From: JABSSA01 sp039984715
GTDB taxonomy: Bacteria; Pseudomonadota; Alphaproteobacteria; Rhodobacterales; Rhodobacteraceae
Length of the DNA: 64,000 nt
Assembly (NCBI GenBank): GCA_039984715.1
Contig: JBDWUA010000010.1
Location: 1 to 64,000, forward strand
Direction: 5' to 3'
Part shown: positions 8,644 to 17,689 of the stretch, in pieces
How the letters are laid out: each line of letters begins with the position of its first letter
How positions within the stretch are numbered: position 1 is the first letter of the stretch
Program-made: the position numbers and the translations under genes
The notes under the pieces: generated by a model
What the model was told of the DNA's origin: nothing
What the model saw: only the letters and a program-made list of their open reading frames with translations
Database searches by the model: none

Positions 8644-9567
8644 ATGACAAATATGCCCGTGCAATTGAATGACACGAATGTTGGCCATACTGCCCATTTT
8701 TGCGACCCCATGGACACGACAATGGTTTTGTCGTTTTTGGATCACATTGAAAGCCAATTCAATGCAAAGCCTTCGATCTTGCATGGCATGTATTCGGATA
8801 AATTTGCAGAATATCGAGCTACTGGAAAAAAGAGAATCGGAGGATTTTTGACAAAATCCGCTAAACGTCCTGCGAGTGATTTTTTCATATTCCGATTTTC
8901 TTTGGAAAACCACGAGATACTAAAGGGGTTCCGCATTTCAACGCATAGCTTGGTTGATGGCAATTCTTATTCTTTGATCGATGTCTCCTTTTCTATGGAT
9001 CAAGATCACTTAGGTCACATTGAGAAAATTGGACACACGATTGCAAAGCTAACCGGAAAGGTATCTGGCTTTTCTCTCGGTGATGTTCCATATGACTTCT
9101 TTTCTTCATACGCAAAAGGATCAGTGGGGTTCATTGATAGTTTCCCCAATTGTGATGAGAGATTATACAAGGCATTCGACAATGAGCTTTTTTGGTATGG
9201 GCGTTTAGCCCGCCAAATTGACTTGGAAAATAGATATGGATTATTTCGCAACATCTATCCATACAATTTCCTTTGTGAGGAAAAAATATTCACTTTGAAA
9301 AATATTTTCGAGTGCTCTCAGTTCCCAATACTCAGTAAAGAAACAGAGGATCGTCACAAGAAGCGTTCAAAGCTCTTTGGTGACAGAAAGAAACCGATAC
9401 TACCTGGGACGTTAACTGACCTTGGCAATCACTCTGCGCTTTGGTGTGTTCCTAATGAAGAAAGGAAAGCTACCTTCGCCATTCTGGAAGCGGCAAATAT
9501 GATGATTTATCGATTTTTTATCGATCATAACGACCTTTTCCCTACGGATCAGCTTGTGGAAGATTGA
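8644..9567 (+). CDS. AT-rich orphan protein, unknown function
   Basis: I do not recognise this 307-residue protein. It has no signal peptide, no membrane segment and no motif I can name. Visible features are aromatic-rich stretches (FFIFRFSL, PYDFFSSYAKGS), a basic HKKRSKLFGDRKK segment near residue 235, and a C-terminal helix with YRFFIDHND. Codon use is clearly more AT-rich than the flanks, which suggests recent transfer. Its two-layer beta look and position beside other accessory genes vaguely resemble immunity proteins of polymorphic toxin systems, but this is only an impression. Confidence 0.5.
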   Translation: MTNMPVQLNDTNVGHTAHFCDPMDTTMVLSFLDHIESQFNAKPSILHGMYSDKFAEYRATGKKRIGGFLTKSAKRPASDFFIFRFSLENHEILKGFRISTHSLVDGNSYSLIDVSFSMDQDHLGHIEKIGHTIAKLTGKVSGFSLGDVPYDFFSSYAKGSVGFIDSFPNCDERLYKAFDNELFWYGRLARQIDLENRYGLFRNIYPYNFLCEEKIFTLKNIFECSQFPILSKETEDRHKKRSKLFGDRKKPILPGTLTDLGNHSALWCVPNEERKATFAILEAANMMIYRFFIDHNDLFPTDQLVED

Positions 9568-9842
9568 CCCATTTGCAGGTGACTATGACAATGGGGATAC
9601 CAGCACATGGTCGCAAAGCGTAATCCAGTTTCATCTGTCGAAAAGCAGAGCGTCTTGGATATTTCGAATGCATCGATGCAGGATGATCGACTGGTTCCAG
9701 CCAAGGGGCCTCGATCAAGAGCGATCCAGATTTATGTGAGGGTTTTGAATTCATTGTCGCTGTGATGGCGATGGTGTCGTGGATAAGGTTGGCGTAGGCT
9801 GGTCAAACACATCAATATTCTTAGCATTTGGACATACCCACA
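9568..9842. other. Intergenic, no gene seen
   Basis: About 275 bases between the AT-rich orphan and the phosphatase. A 61-codon rightward frame (9554-9739) overlaps the end of the orphan gene and has neither ribosome binding site nor protein-like composition. I see no terminator or tRNA. It probably marks the right boundary of the accessory glycan region. Confidence 0.4.
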
Positions 9843-10397
9843 GTGGCAATTTACCTTATTCGACACGCTCAGTCGGCGTTTAATGCGGTGCACGACGACC
9901 CAAACATGCCTGATCCGATGATCTTTGATGCGCCGATTACGGCGCTTGGGGAATCTCAGGCGCGGCAGGTGCGGGGCGAAGTTGAAACGCTTGATCTTGA
10001 GCATGTGATTGTTTCGCCATTCACCCGCACCTTACAGACGGCCCATTTGATTTTTGGAGACAGGTTCCCGTTTCAGATCAATGCGGCGGTGCGTGAACAG
10101 CTTTGCAACAGCTGTGATATTGGCAGCCCGCCTGAGCAATTGGCCGCGCTTTACCCGCATCTTGATTTTACGCATCTGGAAAAGCGTTGGTGGCATAAGG
10201 GTGAAGAAGATCACCGTGGATTTTCGGTCGAACCGGAAGATGTCTTGCAAAGTCGCGCGCGTGTGTTTGCCGAGGGGCTAAGGCGCGATGGTGTTCATTC
10301 CACTGCGATTGTCACGCATGGGAATTTTATTCGAGCGTTGACGGGCATCCAGCCGAACAATTGCGAAGTGGTCAAGTTCGACCCACACGCGGCTTAA
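9843..10397 (+). CDS. Histidine phosphatase family protein
   Basis: A member of the phosphoglycerate-mutase-like histidine phosphatases, about 184 residues. The nucleophile motif is at the N-terminus as IRHAQS (RHA in place of the common RHG), followed by a second arginine in SPFTRTLQTA and the second histidine in THGNFIRA. These enzymes remove phosphate from sugar phosphates and other small molecules. GTG 9843 gives a family-typical start directly before the nucleophile strand; TTG 9828 is the alternative and neither has a clear ribosome binding site. It converges on rhaK with a four-base overlap of stops. Confidence 0.75.
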   Translation: MAIYLIRHAQSAFNAVHDDPNMPDPMIFDAPITALGESQARQVRGEVETLDLEHVIVSPFTRTLQTAHLIFGDRFPFQINAAVREQLCNSCDIGSPPEQLAALYPHLDFTHLEKRWWHKGEEDHRGFSVEPEDVLQSRARVFAEGLRRDGVHSTAIVTHGNFIRALTGIQPNNCEVVKFDPHAA

Positions 10398-11761
10398 ACC
10401 AATGAGCGCCAGAGCGTTGCGTAATCGCTAAGTTGTTGCGTGTTTTCGGGCGGTTGCAGGGTGTCGGGTGGCGTGATGCCGGTCTTTGATCCAAACAGCA
10501 ATGCGGCACCGATGCTTGTTCCGGTGGCGGATGGGCTGTGGCAAACAGGGCGACCCGTTGCGGCGTGCAGCATGGCCAGATAATGGCGGTTCGCGGCAAA
10601 CGGGCCTTCGACGATCGTTGGGCCGTTGGCTCCGGTCAGGGACAGGCATGTGTCGGTCATGAGGGCCAAATAGAACGACAGCGCGACAAAGCGTTGATCT
10701 GATCCGACAGGAGGTTCAGCGCCATGCCATTTCATGGTTCGGCCCGGATACGGCCCCGAAGATGGTTCCACAGCGGGCAAGAGCATACAGGCGTCCGCAA
10801 GCACCTGAGCGGTTGCGTCAGGTCCGTTTGATAGCGGTTGGCCCTGTTGGATCAATTCGAATTCACGTCCACCCATGAAACGCGCAGATGGAACCGCATT
10901 GCCCAGCGCATTGACGTTGATCAAGGTATCGCGGCGCGGGTCCAATTCTGTGTCGGTTCCGCCCATGGTCATTGCGATGACCCACGTTCCCGTGGACACC
11001 ACAGAAAAGGGCGGGCTTCGTTGCAGCACGTGCGGATACAAGGACGCGTTGGAATCGTGAATGCCGCACATGACGGGTGTGTCTGGCGGCAGGTTCGTGG
11101 CCGCTGCAATTGTGGGAAGGATGGAGCCGAGACGTTGCGTGGAATTTGAAACTGGGGCCATCTTGTCGGCAATGCCGAGCTTGTCAACCAAGTCAGAAAA
11201 CGTGCCCTGTCGCGGCAACCAAAGATCGGTGTGGCATCCGATTGAGGTGACATCGCTGGCGATTTCCCCGGTCAATCGGTGCCCCCAATACTGTGGGTAG
11301 GTCAGGATATGTGCGGTACGGGATTTTAGGTCAGGATCGGTCTGAAACATCCAATGCAGTTGCGCCCCGACATTCAGGCCGTTTGGCAAACGTGGCGACC
11401 CAGTTTGTTCGAAAGGTGGGCGAATGGCATCATACTCTGCGCCAGTTTGGGCGGGCCCATCGTGTTCGTAATCCAGCACCGGGGCAGCAAGCTGTCCGTC
11501 CTGATCAAGCAGGACAATGCTGGCCCCATGGGTTGTGATCGAAATGCCGTCGATCTGGTGGTCTTTATGGAATTGACGCAGTGCAGCCAGAAGAAATTCC
11601 CATATGCCCTCCGTATCAAAGCAGGGCCATAACGGGCCAGAAATAACGGTATTGGGACGTGTCAGGACGTCGATTTCCGTCATAGTTTTCAGATCGACCA
11701 AGGCGAGTTTCGCATTGGTTTTGCCGATATCGATGACGGCGATATGTCGTCGGGCAGTCAT
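10394..11761 (-). CDS. rhaK: Rhamnulokinase-type FGGY carbohydrate kinase RhaK
   Basis: A 455-residue FGGY kinase. The N-terminal ATP-binding strand is VIDIGKTNAKLAL, a TTHGASIVLLD segment follows, and the C-terminal nucleotide site includes VSTGTWVI near the middle and a GANGPTIVEGPFAAN glycine-rich loop. In the Rhizobium-type rhamnose pathway this kinase phosphorylates the rhamnulose intermediate and is also needed for ABC transporter activity. It is the last gene of the rhaRSTPQUK run and its start overlaps the end of rhaU by four bases. The whole operon order matches that pathway, which makes the assignment firm. Confidence 0.9.
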   Translation of the reverse strand: MTARRHIAVIDIGKTNAKLALVDLKTMTEIDVLTRPNTVISGPLWPCFDTEGIWEFLLAALRQFHKDHQIDGISITTHGASIVLLDQDGQLAAPVLDYEHDGPAQTGAEYDAIRPPFEQTGSPRLPNGLNVGAQLHWMFQTDPDLKSRTAHILTYPQYWGHRLTGEIASDVTSIGCHTDLWLPRQGTFSDLVDKLGIADKMAPVSNSTQRLGSILPTIAAATNLPPDTPVMCGIHDSNASLYPHVLQRSPPFSVVSTGTWVIAMTMGGTDTELDPRRDTLINVNALGNAVPSARFMGGREFELIQQGQPLSNGPDATAQVLADACMLLPAVEPSSGPYPGRTMKWHGAEPPVGSDQRFVALSFYLALMTDTCLSLTGANGPTIVEGPFAANRHYLAMLHAATGRPVCHSPSATGTSIGAALLFGSKTGITPPDTLQPPENTQQLSDYATLWRSLV

Positions 11762-12075
11762 GGCATATGGAACACGCGGGGCAAAGCGACCGCGACGGGT
11801 TCATTGTCGTCGTTCGTTTCCATCAAGTCAGCCATATGCGACCACCATTTTTGCATAACGGGGTGGTCTGGCAACGCGTCCATGCCGTGATCTGTTGGGC
11901 GTATCAACACGCCGATCAACAGGTTCGTTTCAGGGTCTAGATGGATACTGTAATCGTTGACACCTGCGGCCTTTAACAGTGTGACAAGCTCGGGCCAGAT
12001 TTCATCGTGGCGCCGTTCGTATTCGTCGCGCTTGCCGGGATGCAAACGCATCCGAAATACAAATCGTTCGCTCAT
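11758..12075 (-). CDS. rhaU: L-rhamnose mutarotase RhaU
   Basis: A 105-residue protein of the L-rhamnose mutarotase family, which interconverts the alpha and beta anomers. It shows the family pattern: RMRLHPGKRDEYERRHDEIWPEL at the N-terminus (with the YxxxH helix), the central YSIHLDPETNLL strand, and a C-terminal MQKWWSHMADLM segment. The start is ATG 12075, whose ATGA overlaps the stop of rhaQ; the longer upstream frame is not needed. It lies between the permease and kinase genes as in other rha operons of this type. Confidence 0.92.
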   Translation of the reverse strand: MSERFVFRMRLHPGKRDEYERRHDEIWPELVTLLKAAGVNDYSIHLDPETNLLIGVLIRPTDHGMDALPDHPVMQKWWSHMADLMETNDDNEPVAVALPRVFHMP

Positions 12076-13079
12076 GATCCTCTCTTTCGTGCGGCCAGCA
12101 ATGTCCAAAGTCGGGGCAATGCGATGACCCCGATCAAAAGCAAGCCGATGAAGATCGACATGACAATGCCGGGTACGTTCAGCAGGCCAAGCCCAAACGT
12201 CACCAATCCCATGACGAAGGCCGCGATCACCACGCCGGGGATCGATCCAGACCCGCCCAGAATGTTGACGCCTCCCAAAACGACCATGGTGACGACTTCA
12301 AGCTCCATCCCTTGCGCGATGCTGGGGCGCGTAGAGCCAAGCCGTGACGTCAAACAGATCGCTGCGACGCCGGACATCAGGCCCGTTAGCAGAAACAAGA
12401 TGAACTTGACCCGTTGCACGCGGATGCCGCTGAACAATGCGCCGGTTGGGTTATTCCCGATTGCATAAACGGCACGGCCAAAGTTGGTTTTGTGCAAAAG
12501 CACCCCGTAGATCACGGCGAGGATGACAAAGATGGCCATTTCAACCGTGAAGACCCAATAGATGTATCCCTGTCCGAACCACGCAAAATCGCTTGGGTAT
12601 CCGCGATAGGCGTCGTCCCCGAGTATGATAAAGCTGATGCCGCGAAACAGGCTCATCGTGCCGATGGTGACGACGATGGATGGCAAGCCAAGGACCGTTA
12701 CGAAAAACGCATTAAACGCACCGCACAGCAAACCGACGGTCAGGCCGATCACGACCAGTTCTGGTGTCCCTGCCCCATATTGAACCGCAAGACCCATCGC
12801 CGTACTGGCCAAGGCGATAATGGACGCAACGGACAGGTCAATTTCCCCAGAGATGATCAAAAGCGCCATCGCAAAGGCGATCATGGCCTTTTCGGTGAAA
12901 TTAAAGGTCGCATCGCTTAGGTTCCACGCGTTCAAAAAGTAGGGCGACGAAAAGCTGTTGACCAAGAAGATGGCAATCGCCACGGCAAGCAGCAATGCTT
13001 CCCAACTGCGCAAGGTGTTGTGAAGACGGCTGTTTAATTGATTGGGGATGTGGCGTTTTTGGACTGTTGCGTCCGTCAT
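12072..13079 (-). CDS. rhaQ: Rhamnose ABC transporter permease RhaQ
   Basis: A 335-residue inner-membrane permease of the ribose/rhamnose CUT2 family (BPD_transp_2), with about eight to ten hydrophobic segments. The conserved EIDLSVASIIALAS loop of this family lies near residue 105, and a long glycine-rich loop VVLGGVNILGGSGSIPG lies near residue 260. It forms the membrane channel with RhaP and is driven by RhaT. Four-base overlaps with rhaP upstream and rhaU downstream show tight coupling. Confidence 0.9.
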   Translation of the reverse strand: MTDATVQKRHIPNQLNSRLHNTLRSWEALLLAVAIAIFLVNSFSSPYFLNAWNLSDATFNFTEKAMIAFAMALLIISGEIDLSVASIIALASTAMGLAVQYGAGTPELVVIGLTVGLLCGAFNAFFVTVLGLPSIVVTIGTMSLFRGISFIILGDDAYRGYPSDFAWFGQGYIYWVFTVEMAIFVILAVIYGVLLHKTNFGRAVYAIGNNPTGALFSGIRVQRVKFILFLLTGLMSGVAAICLTSRLGSTRPSIAQGMELEVVTMVVLGGVNILGGSGSIPGVVIAAFVMGLVTFGLGLLNVPGIVMSIFIGLLLIGVIALPRLWTLLAARKRGS

Positions 13080-14059
13080 CCTGATTTCTCCGCAGACTTG
13101 AGAATGATACGGCCCTTCGTTTTTCCGGCGCGTGCATTAAAGGCCACGGCGATCAATATGGCGCTGCCCGATATGGCCAATTGCCAGAATGGGGAAATAT
13201 TGATCACCGGAAGGGCATTTTTGACGACGCCCAAGAAGATCGCGCCAAGCACAGCGCCGCCAACCGATCCAATCCCGCCCGCAATGGAAATGCCGCCAAT
13301 GACACAGGCGGCCACGACTTCCAGTTCGAACCCGCCGGCGATATCGACATAAGCGACCGCATAACGCGCCACCCATAGATAACCGGTCAAACCTGCAAGA
13401 GCACCCGACAGAGCAAAGGCCAGAAACTGAGTTTTGCCCACGTTGATGCCGGTATAAACCGCTGCATGTGGGTTGCCGCCAACGGCAAAGATAGACCGCC
13501 CCAATGTTGTGCGTGACATCATGACGGCGAAAATGGCGACGGTGATGATCGCCGCCCAAGACAGAACCGGCAGACCCAAGGCAGCGGCGCGTGGGAACCC
13601 GGTGAAGGCCTCGCTCATTTCATGTGCGTTGACCCATTTGCCATCTGAGATCAGGAAAATGATGCCTCGAAAGATCGTCATCGTTCCCAGTGTCACGACG
13701 ATTGGCGGGATTTCCAGTTTCCACACAAGCAAGCCATTGATTGCGCCCATCACGGTGCCCAACAGGATCGCAATGGCGATGATCACAGGGATCGGTAAAT
13801 CGGGCATTGCGACGTTGATCATCGCAACCACCATTCCAGTCAGGGCCAAGTTCGCGGCCACAGATAAATCGATGCACCGCGTTAGGATGACAACCATCTG
13901 CCCCAAGGCCAGAATGATCAGAGGGGCCGTGTCATTGAACACATTCACCAGATTGTCTGGCTGCACAAATCCCGAGAACCGCGTGGAAATCAGCAAAAGC
14001 AAGGCGATGATGGCGACGCTTAAGATCGCTTCTCGGATGGGGACAAACCGGGATAACAT
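13076..14059 (-). CDS. rhaP: Rhamnose ABC transporter permease RhaP
   Basis: A 327-residue CUT2-type permease, paralogous to RhaQ. It carries the RCIDLSVAANLALTGM loop near residue 65 and VIGGISIAGGIGSVGG near residue 245, with hydrophobic segments throughout. It would pair with RhaQ as the heterodimeric membrane part of the L-rhamnose importer. It starts directly after the stop of rhaT (adjacent bases 14059 and 14060) and overlaps rhaQ by four bases. Confidence 0.9.
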   Translation of the reverse strand: MLSRFVPIREAILSVAIIALLLLISTRFSGFVQPDNLVNVFNDTAPLIILALGQMVVILTRCIDLSVAANLALTGMVVAMINVAMPDLPIPVIIAIAILLGTVMGAINGLLVWKLEIPPIVVTLGTMTIFRGIIFLISDGKWVNAHEMSEAFTGFPRAAALGLPVLSWAAIITVAIFAVMMSRTTLGRSIFAVGGNPHAAVYTGINVGKTQFLAFALSGALAGLTGYLWVARYAVAYVDIAGGFELEVVAACVIGGISIAGGIGSVGGAVLGAIFLGVVKNALPVINISPFWQLAISGSAILIAVAFNARAGKTKGRIILKSAEKSG

Positions 14060-15586
14060 CTATGACGCCTCTTCCAGTTGATCGGTGACATTTATCCCTG
14101 CCGCGTGACGCACCAATGTTTCGGGGGTTAGGTCATCGCCCGACACTTCCGCCTGAATGCGGCCATCGCGCATGACGATGACGCGATCGGACATGCCTAT
14201 GATTTCAGGGATTTCGGAACTGACCATGATCACAGACAAGCCCGCCGCGGCAAGTTCAGCCATGAATTCATGAACTGCGGCCTTTGACCCGATGTCGATC
14301 CCTTTTGTGGGTTCGTCCAGAATGATGATCTGTGGTTGTGTGGCGAGCCATTTGGCAATCACCACCTTTTGCTGATTGCCACCCGACAGGTTCCCAACGT
14401 CCTGATCCAATGCGGCCGCTCGTAAATCCAAGCGGGTTGAATAGTCTTGGGCCAGTTTGAATTCTTTGGCCAGCTTCAGGAAACCATTTTTGGATGTGCG
14501 ACCCAGCGAAGGCAATGTGATGTTCTGAAAGATAGGAAGCCCGATGATTGCGCCCTGTTTTCCACGGTCTTCGGGCACATAGACGATGCCATTGGCGACA
14601 GCATCGGCGGGTGATCGGATCACACGGATTTTGTCGTTGATCTTGCACACACCTTTGGATGGTTTGGTGATGCCAAACAAGGATTGCATAAATTCGGAGC
14701 GCCCGGCCCCAACCAACCCGTAAAATCCCAGTATTTCACCGCGCTTCAGGGTAAAGTTGATATCTGCAAATTCTGTTGGGTGATCATATCCTACAACCTG
14801 CAAGACGTCTTCTGACACATTGGCTTTGCGCGCTGGGAATATGTGATCGACCGTGCGACCCACCATCATTTTGACAAGGGCATTTTCGTCTGTGTCCGCA
14901 ATCAACCCTTCGCCCACAAATGCGCCGTCGCGATACACTGTATAGCGATCTGCAATGCGGAAAATTTCGTCAAACTTGTGGCTGATGAACAAGATCGCTT
15001 TGCCTTGTGCTTTCAGCTTTTCGACAAGCTCGTAAAGTTCGGTGATTTCCTTGTGGGACAGGGCTGCCGTCGGTTCGTCCATGATGACCACGCGCGCCTC
15101 AACGGATAAGGCGCGGGCAATGGCCACAAGGTGTTTGTTTGCTATTCCAAGATCGCGCAGACGCGCGCGCGGATCGAAAGGTGCGCCTATGCTGTCCAGC
15201 AGTTCAGCGGCGGCGCGTTGCATTTCGCGTTTGTCGATCAGCCCAAAGCGATTGCGGGGGGCGTGACCGATAAAAATATTCTCGGCGACTGAAAGTTCGT
15301 CAAACAGAACGGTTTCCTGATGGATCGCCGTGATGCCCATGTTGCCCGCCGCATTGGCATTGGCGAATGTGACCGGGTTGCCATCGATGCGGATTGTACC
15401 GTCGTCTGGTTTATATATCCCGGTTAGGATTTTGACGGTTGTGGATTTGCCAGCACCGTTTTCACCAACCAAAGCGGTCACTTGGCCCGCATACAGATTA
15501 AGGTGAACCGCATCCAAAGCTTTTACACCCGGAAACGTCTTAGTGATTGAATCCAGGGACACAACGGGCGGCAAACTCTCGTTCAT
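14060..15586 (-). CDS. rhaT: Rhamnose ABC transporter ATP-binding protein RhaT
   Basis: A 508-residue protein with two ABC domains in tandem, as in sugar transporters of the CUT2 class. Domain 1 has Walker A GENGAGKST near residue 40 and Walker B VVIMDEPTAAL near residue 165. Domain 2 has a degenerate Walker A region (GLVGAGRSE), the signature LSGGNQQKV, and IIILDEPTKGID. It energises rhamnose uptake through RhaP and RhaQ. It is separated from rhaS by 82 bases that hold a perfect hairpin. Confidence 0.92.
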   Translation of the reverse strand: MNESLPPVVSLDSITKTFPGVKALDAVHLNLYAGQVTALVGENGAGKSTTVKILTGIYKPDDGTIRIDGNPVTFANANAAGNMGITAIHQETVLFDELSVAENIFIGHAPRNRFGLIDKREMQRAAAELLDSIGAPFDPRARLRDLGIANKHLVAIARALSVEARVVIMDEPTAALSHKEITELYELVEKLKAQGKAILFISHKFDEIFRIADRYTVYRDGAFVGEGLIADTDENALVKMMVGRTVDHIFPARKANVSEDVLQVVGYDHPTEFADINFTLKRGEILGFYGLVGAGRSEFMQSLFGITKPSKGVCKINDKIRVIRSPADAVANGIVYVPEDRGKQGAIIGLPIFQNITLPSLGRTSKNGFLKLAKEFKLAQDYSTRLDLRAAALDQDVGNLSGGNQQKVVIAKWLATQPQIIILDEPTKGIDIGSKAAVHEFMAELAAAGLSVIMVSSEIPEIIGMSDRVIVMRDGRIQAEVSGDDLTPETLVRHAAGINVTDQLEEAS

Positions 15587-15623
15587 TTCCGCTTTCTTTC
15601 AAATCCGGGGTTGGTTTGGTTCA

Positions 15624-15659
15624 ATCATCCCGGCAGGCAATCCTGCATGCCGGGATGAT
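15624..15659 (-). promoter_or_regulatory. Intercistronic stem-loop between rhaS and rhaT
   Basis: A perfect 12-bp inverted repeat (arms 15624-15635 and 15648-15659, ATCATCCCGGCA and its complement) with a 12-base loop sits 9 bases after the rhaS stop. It is not followed by a U-run in the direction of transcription, so it is unlikely to be a full terminator. Hairpins at this position commonly protect the upstream binding-protein mRNA and keep it in excess over the membrane subunits; that role is inferred here. Confidence 0.75.
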
Positions 15660-15668
15660 CTGATCAGT

Positions 15669-16661
15669 TTAGAATATGGACTTGAATGCGTCGATATTGC
15701 TGGCGTCGTATACAAACGGGTCAGCCATCGCGCCTTCGGATTTTTCGTCCAGCTTCAATGATCCCATACGGCCCATTGGGATTTCGGCACCTGGCCCGGC
15801 CTCTGCACCATTCTTGGCAATCTCATAGGCGAGCATTGCTGCCGAATATCCCAGATCGATTGGGTTCCAAATCGCAAAGGATTGCGACGCGCCGGATTCG
15901 ATGGCCCCAGCCATTTCGGACGGCAGGCCAAGCCCGGTGACGTTCACCTGACCAACCTTACCAGCGTCAACCACGGCTTGGGCCGCCGCCACGATACCAA
16001 CCGATGTTGGCGCAATGATCGCGTCAAGATCAGGGTGGGATTGCATCAGGCCAGTTGCTTCGCGATAGGATTTGTCAGCCAAGTCGTCACCGTAGACGGT
16101 CGCAACAACGTTGATCCCAGCGTAGTTGCCCATGACTTTGTTCATCTCTTCAATCCAGATGTTCTGGTTGGTGGATGTTGTCGTCGCGGACAGAACGGCC
16201 ACATCGCCGCCATCTGGCAAGTGATCCGCTGCCAATTTGATGATCATGTTCCCAATCAGCGCGTTTGACGATGGGTTCAAATGCATCTGACGCCCGTCAG
16301 CTGCAACGCCACTGTCCCAGCTGATCACTGTGATGCCGCGGCTCATTGCTTTTTTCAACGCAGGCACAAGCGCGTCAGTGTCGTTTGCAGAAATCGCAAT
16401 TGCGTCAACGTTTTGGGCGATCAGCGCGTTGATGACTTCGATCTGGCCTTCGGCGGTTGTGTCCGTTGGACCGGTATAGATGATTTCCACGTCACCAAGT
16501 TCTGCGGCGGCTTCTTCTGCGCCTTTTGCGGCTGCTTCGAAAAAGCCGATACCAAGCGCTTTGACGACAAGCGCAATACGCACGTCTTCTGCCGAAGCCG
16601 GTGCGGCGATCATCATTGCAGCGGCTGTTGCTGACGCCATTAGGGTCTTAAATACACTCAT
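15669..16661 (-). CDS. rhaS: Rhamnose ABC transporter substrate-binding protein RhaS
   Basis: A 330-residue periplasmic sugar-binding protein (Peripla_BP_4 type). It has a clear signal peptide (about 1-24, ending ASAEDV), then ribose-binding-protein-like segments such as DAIAISANDTDALVPALKKA and ISWDSGV. It captures L-rhamnose and delivers it to RhaPQT. It is the first structural gene after rhaR in the leftward operon and is followed by a strong hairpin that probably raises its relative expression. A GGAGG site lies just before the start (complement of cctcc at 16667-16671). Confidence 0.9.
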   Translation of the reverse strand: MSVFKTLMASATAAAMMIAAPASAEDVRIALVVKALGIGFFEAAAKGAEEAAAELGDVEIIYTGPTDTTAEGQIEVINALIAQNVDAIAISANDTDALVPALKKAMSRGITVISWDSGVAADGRQMHLNPSSNALIGNMIIKLAADHLPDGGDVAVLSATTTSTNQNIWIEEMNKVMGNYAGINVVATVYGDDLADKSYREATGLMQSHPDLDAIIAPTSVGIVAAAQAVVDAGKVGQVNVTGLGLPSEMAGAIESGASQSFAIWNPIDLGYSAAMLAYEIAKNGAEAGPGAEIPMGRMGSLKLDEKSEGAMADPFVYDASNIDAFKSIF

Positions 16662-16697
16662 GGTTTCCTCCCTGGAGTGGTTTCAATTTGGGGTGGG

Positions 16698-17501
16698 TTA
16701 CGTTGCCACTCCCGTCTTTTGGCTTGAGTTTACTGATACGACGACAAGGTTCACTTCGGCGGCCTCAAGCATCGATGCTGTGCGGTCGTCGATGCCATCA
16801 TCCGTAATGATTGTGTCGATCCGGGCCAGTGGGCACAGGATCAGGCTGGATCGATTGGCGAATTTCGCACTGTCGGCCAGAACGACAAGTTCTTCGGCTT
16901 GTCCGATTAATTTCTGTTCTGCTTGGATCAACAAGGGATCTTGTTCCATCAGGCCCAATGGACCGATGCCTTGTGCCCCCATGAACATCCGTTTTGCATA
17001 GAAATTACGGGTCACGTCATTGTCGAACGGAGACAGGATAATGTTCTGTTCGCGGTAAATAACGCCGCCGGACAACAGCACAGTGTTGCGTGTGTTTTTC
17101 AGCAAATGTTCAGCGATCGGGAATGAGTTCGTGAACACCTGCATTTGGCGCGAGGCCAGCGGATGCACCATCTTGAATGTGGTCGTGCCGCCATTGATGA
17201 TGATTGAATCGCCATCGTTGCACAGGTCAACTGCTGCGGCGGCAATCGCCTGTTTTTCAGCGTTGTTGATCGTTTCATTGTAAGAGAACGGACGCCCTGC
17301 AAGCCCGACAAACGGTGTCGTGGCCAACGCCTCGGCGCCGCCCCGGACACGGCGCAATTTACCGACCTCGTCCAAGGTATTGATGTCACGGCGCACAGTC
17401 GCCTCAGACGCCCCGGTCAGAGTGCATAATTCAGCCACTGTCACCAAGGAGCGGTCCTGAACCGCCGACAAGATAACCCTGTGTCTGTCATTCTCGTGCA
17501 T
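16698..17501 (-). CDS. rhaR: DeoR-family regulator RhaR
   Basis: A 267-residue DeoR/GlpR-type repressor. The N-terminal helix-turn-helix is seen in LVTVAELCTLTGASEATVRRDI (about 18-39); the C-terminal DeoR sensor domain has INGGTTTF and FTNSFPIAEHL segments that bind phosphorylated sugars in relatives. In Rhizobium-type rha operons this protein controls rhamnose uptake and catabolism. It is the promoter-proximal gene of the leftward operon and divergent to rhaD, with a nested palindrome between them as its likely operator. Confidence 0.9.
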   Translation of the reverse strand: MHENDRHRVILSAVQDRSLVTVAELCTLTGASEATVRRDINTLDEVGKLRRVRGGAEALATTPFVGLAGRPFSYNETINNAEKQAIAAAAVDLCNDGDSIIINGGTTTFKMVHPLASRQMQVFTNSFPIAEHLLKNTRNTVLLSGGVIYREQNIILSPFDNDVTRNFYAKRMFMGAQGIGPLGLMEQDPLLIQAEQKLIGQAEELVVLADSAKFANRSSLILCPLARIDTIITDDGIDDRTASMLEAAEVNLVVVSVNSSQKTGVAT

Positions 17502-17549
17502 CGCACATTCCCCGACCGTGATGCGTCACGTTGGATCGAATCGCAAACA

Positions 17550-17626
17550 CAAGTCAATCATTTTTTGTCACCTTCAATCATACTGCGATGCAGCATGATT
17601 GATTATGATCGAATGTGATTGACTTG
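17550..17626. promoter_or_regulatory. Nested palindromic operator between rhaR and rhaD
   Basis: Three inverted repeats share one centre at about 17588. Outer arms are 17550-17560 (CAAGTCAATCA) and 17616-17626, 11 bp and perfect. Middle arms are 17574-17581 (TCAATCAT) and 17595-17602, 8 bp and perfect. The innermost are CTGC and GCAG at 17583-17586 and 17590-17593. TGATTGA-type half-sites therefore recur with dyad symmetry, as expected for a DeoR-family protein that binds as a tetramer. Both divergent operons would be controlled from here. Confidence 0.75.
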
Positions 17627-17689
17627 GGCACATAACAAAGGCAGCGTATCCGCAAGCCCAACCATTCAAATCAGACGTTGATGGAGACG

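Noticed and set aside
9554..9739. 61-codon rightward frame after the AT-rich orphan
   Set aside because: It overlaps the end of the orphan gene, lacks a ribosome binding site and has no protein-like pattern.
15624..15659. rhaS-rhaT hairpin as a Rho-independent terminator
   Set aside because: No U-run follows in the direction of transcription, and rhaT and the rest of the operon lie downstream without another obvious promoter.
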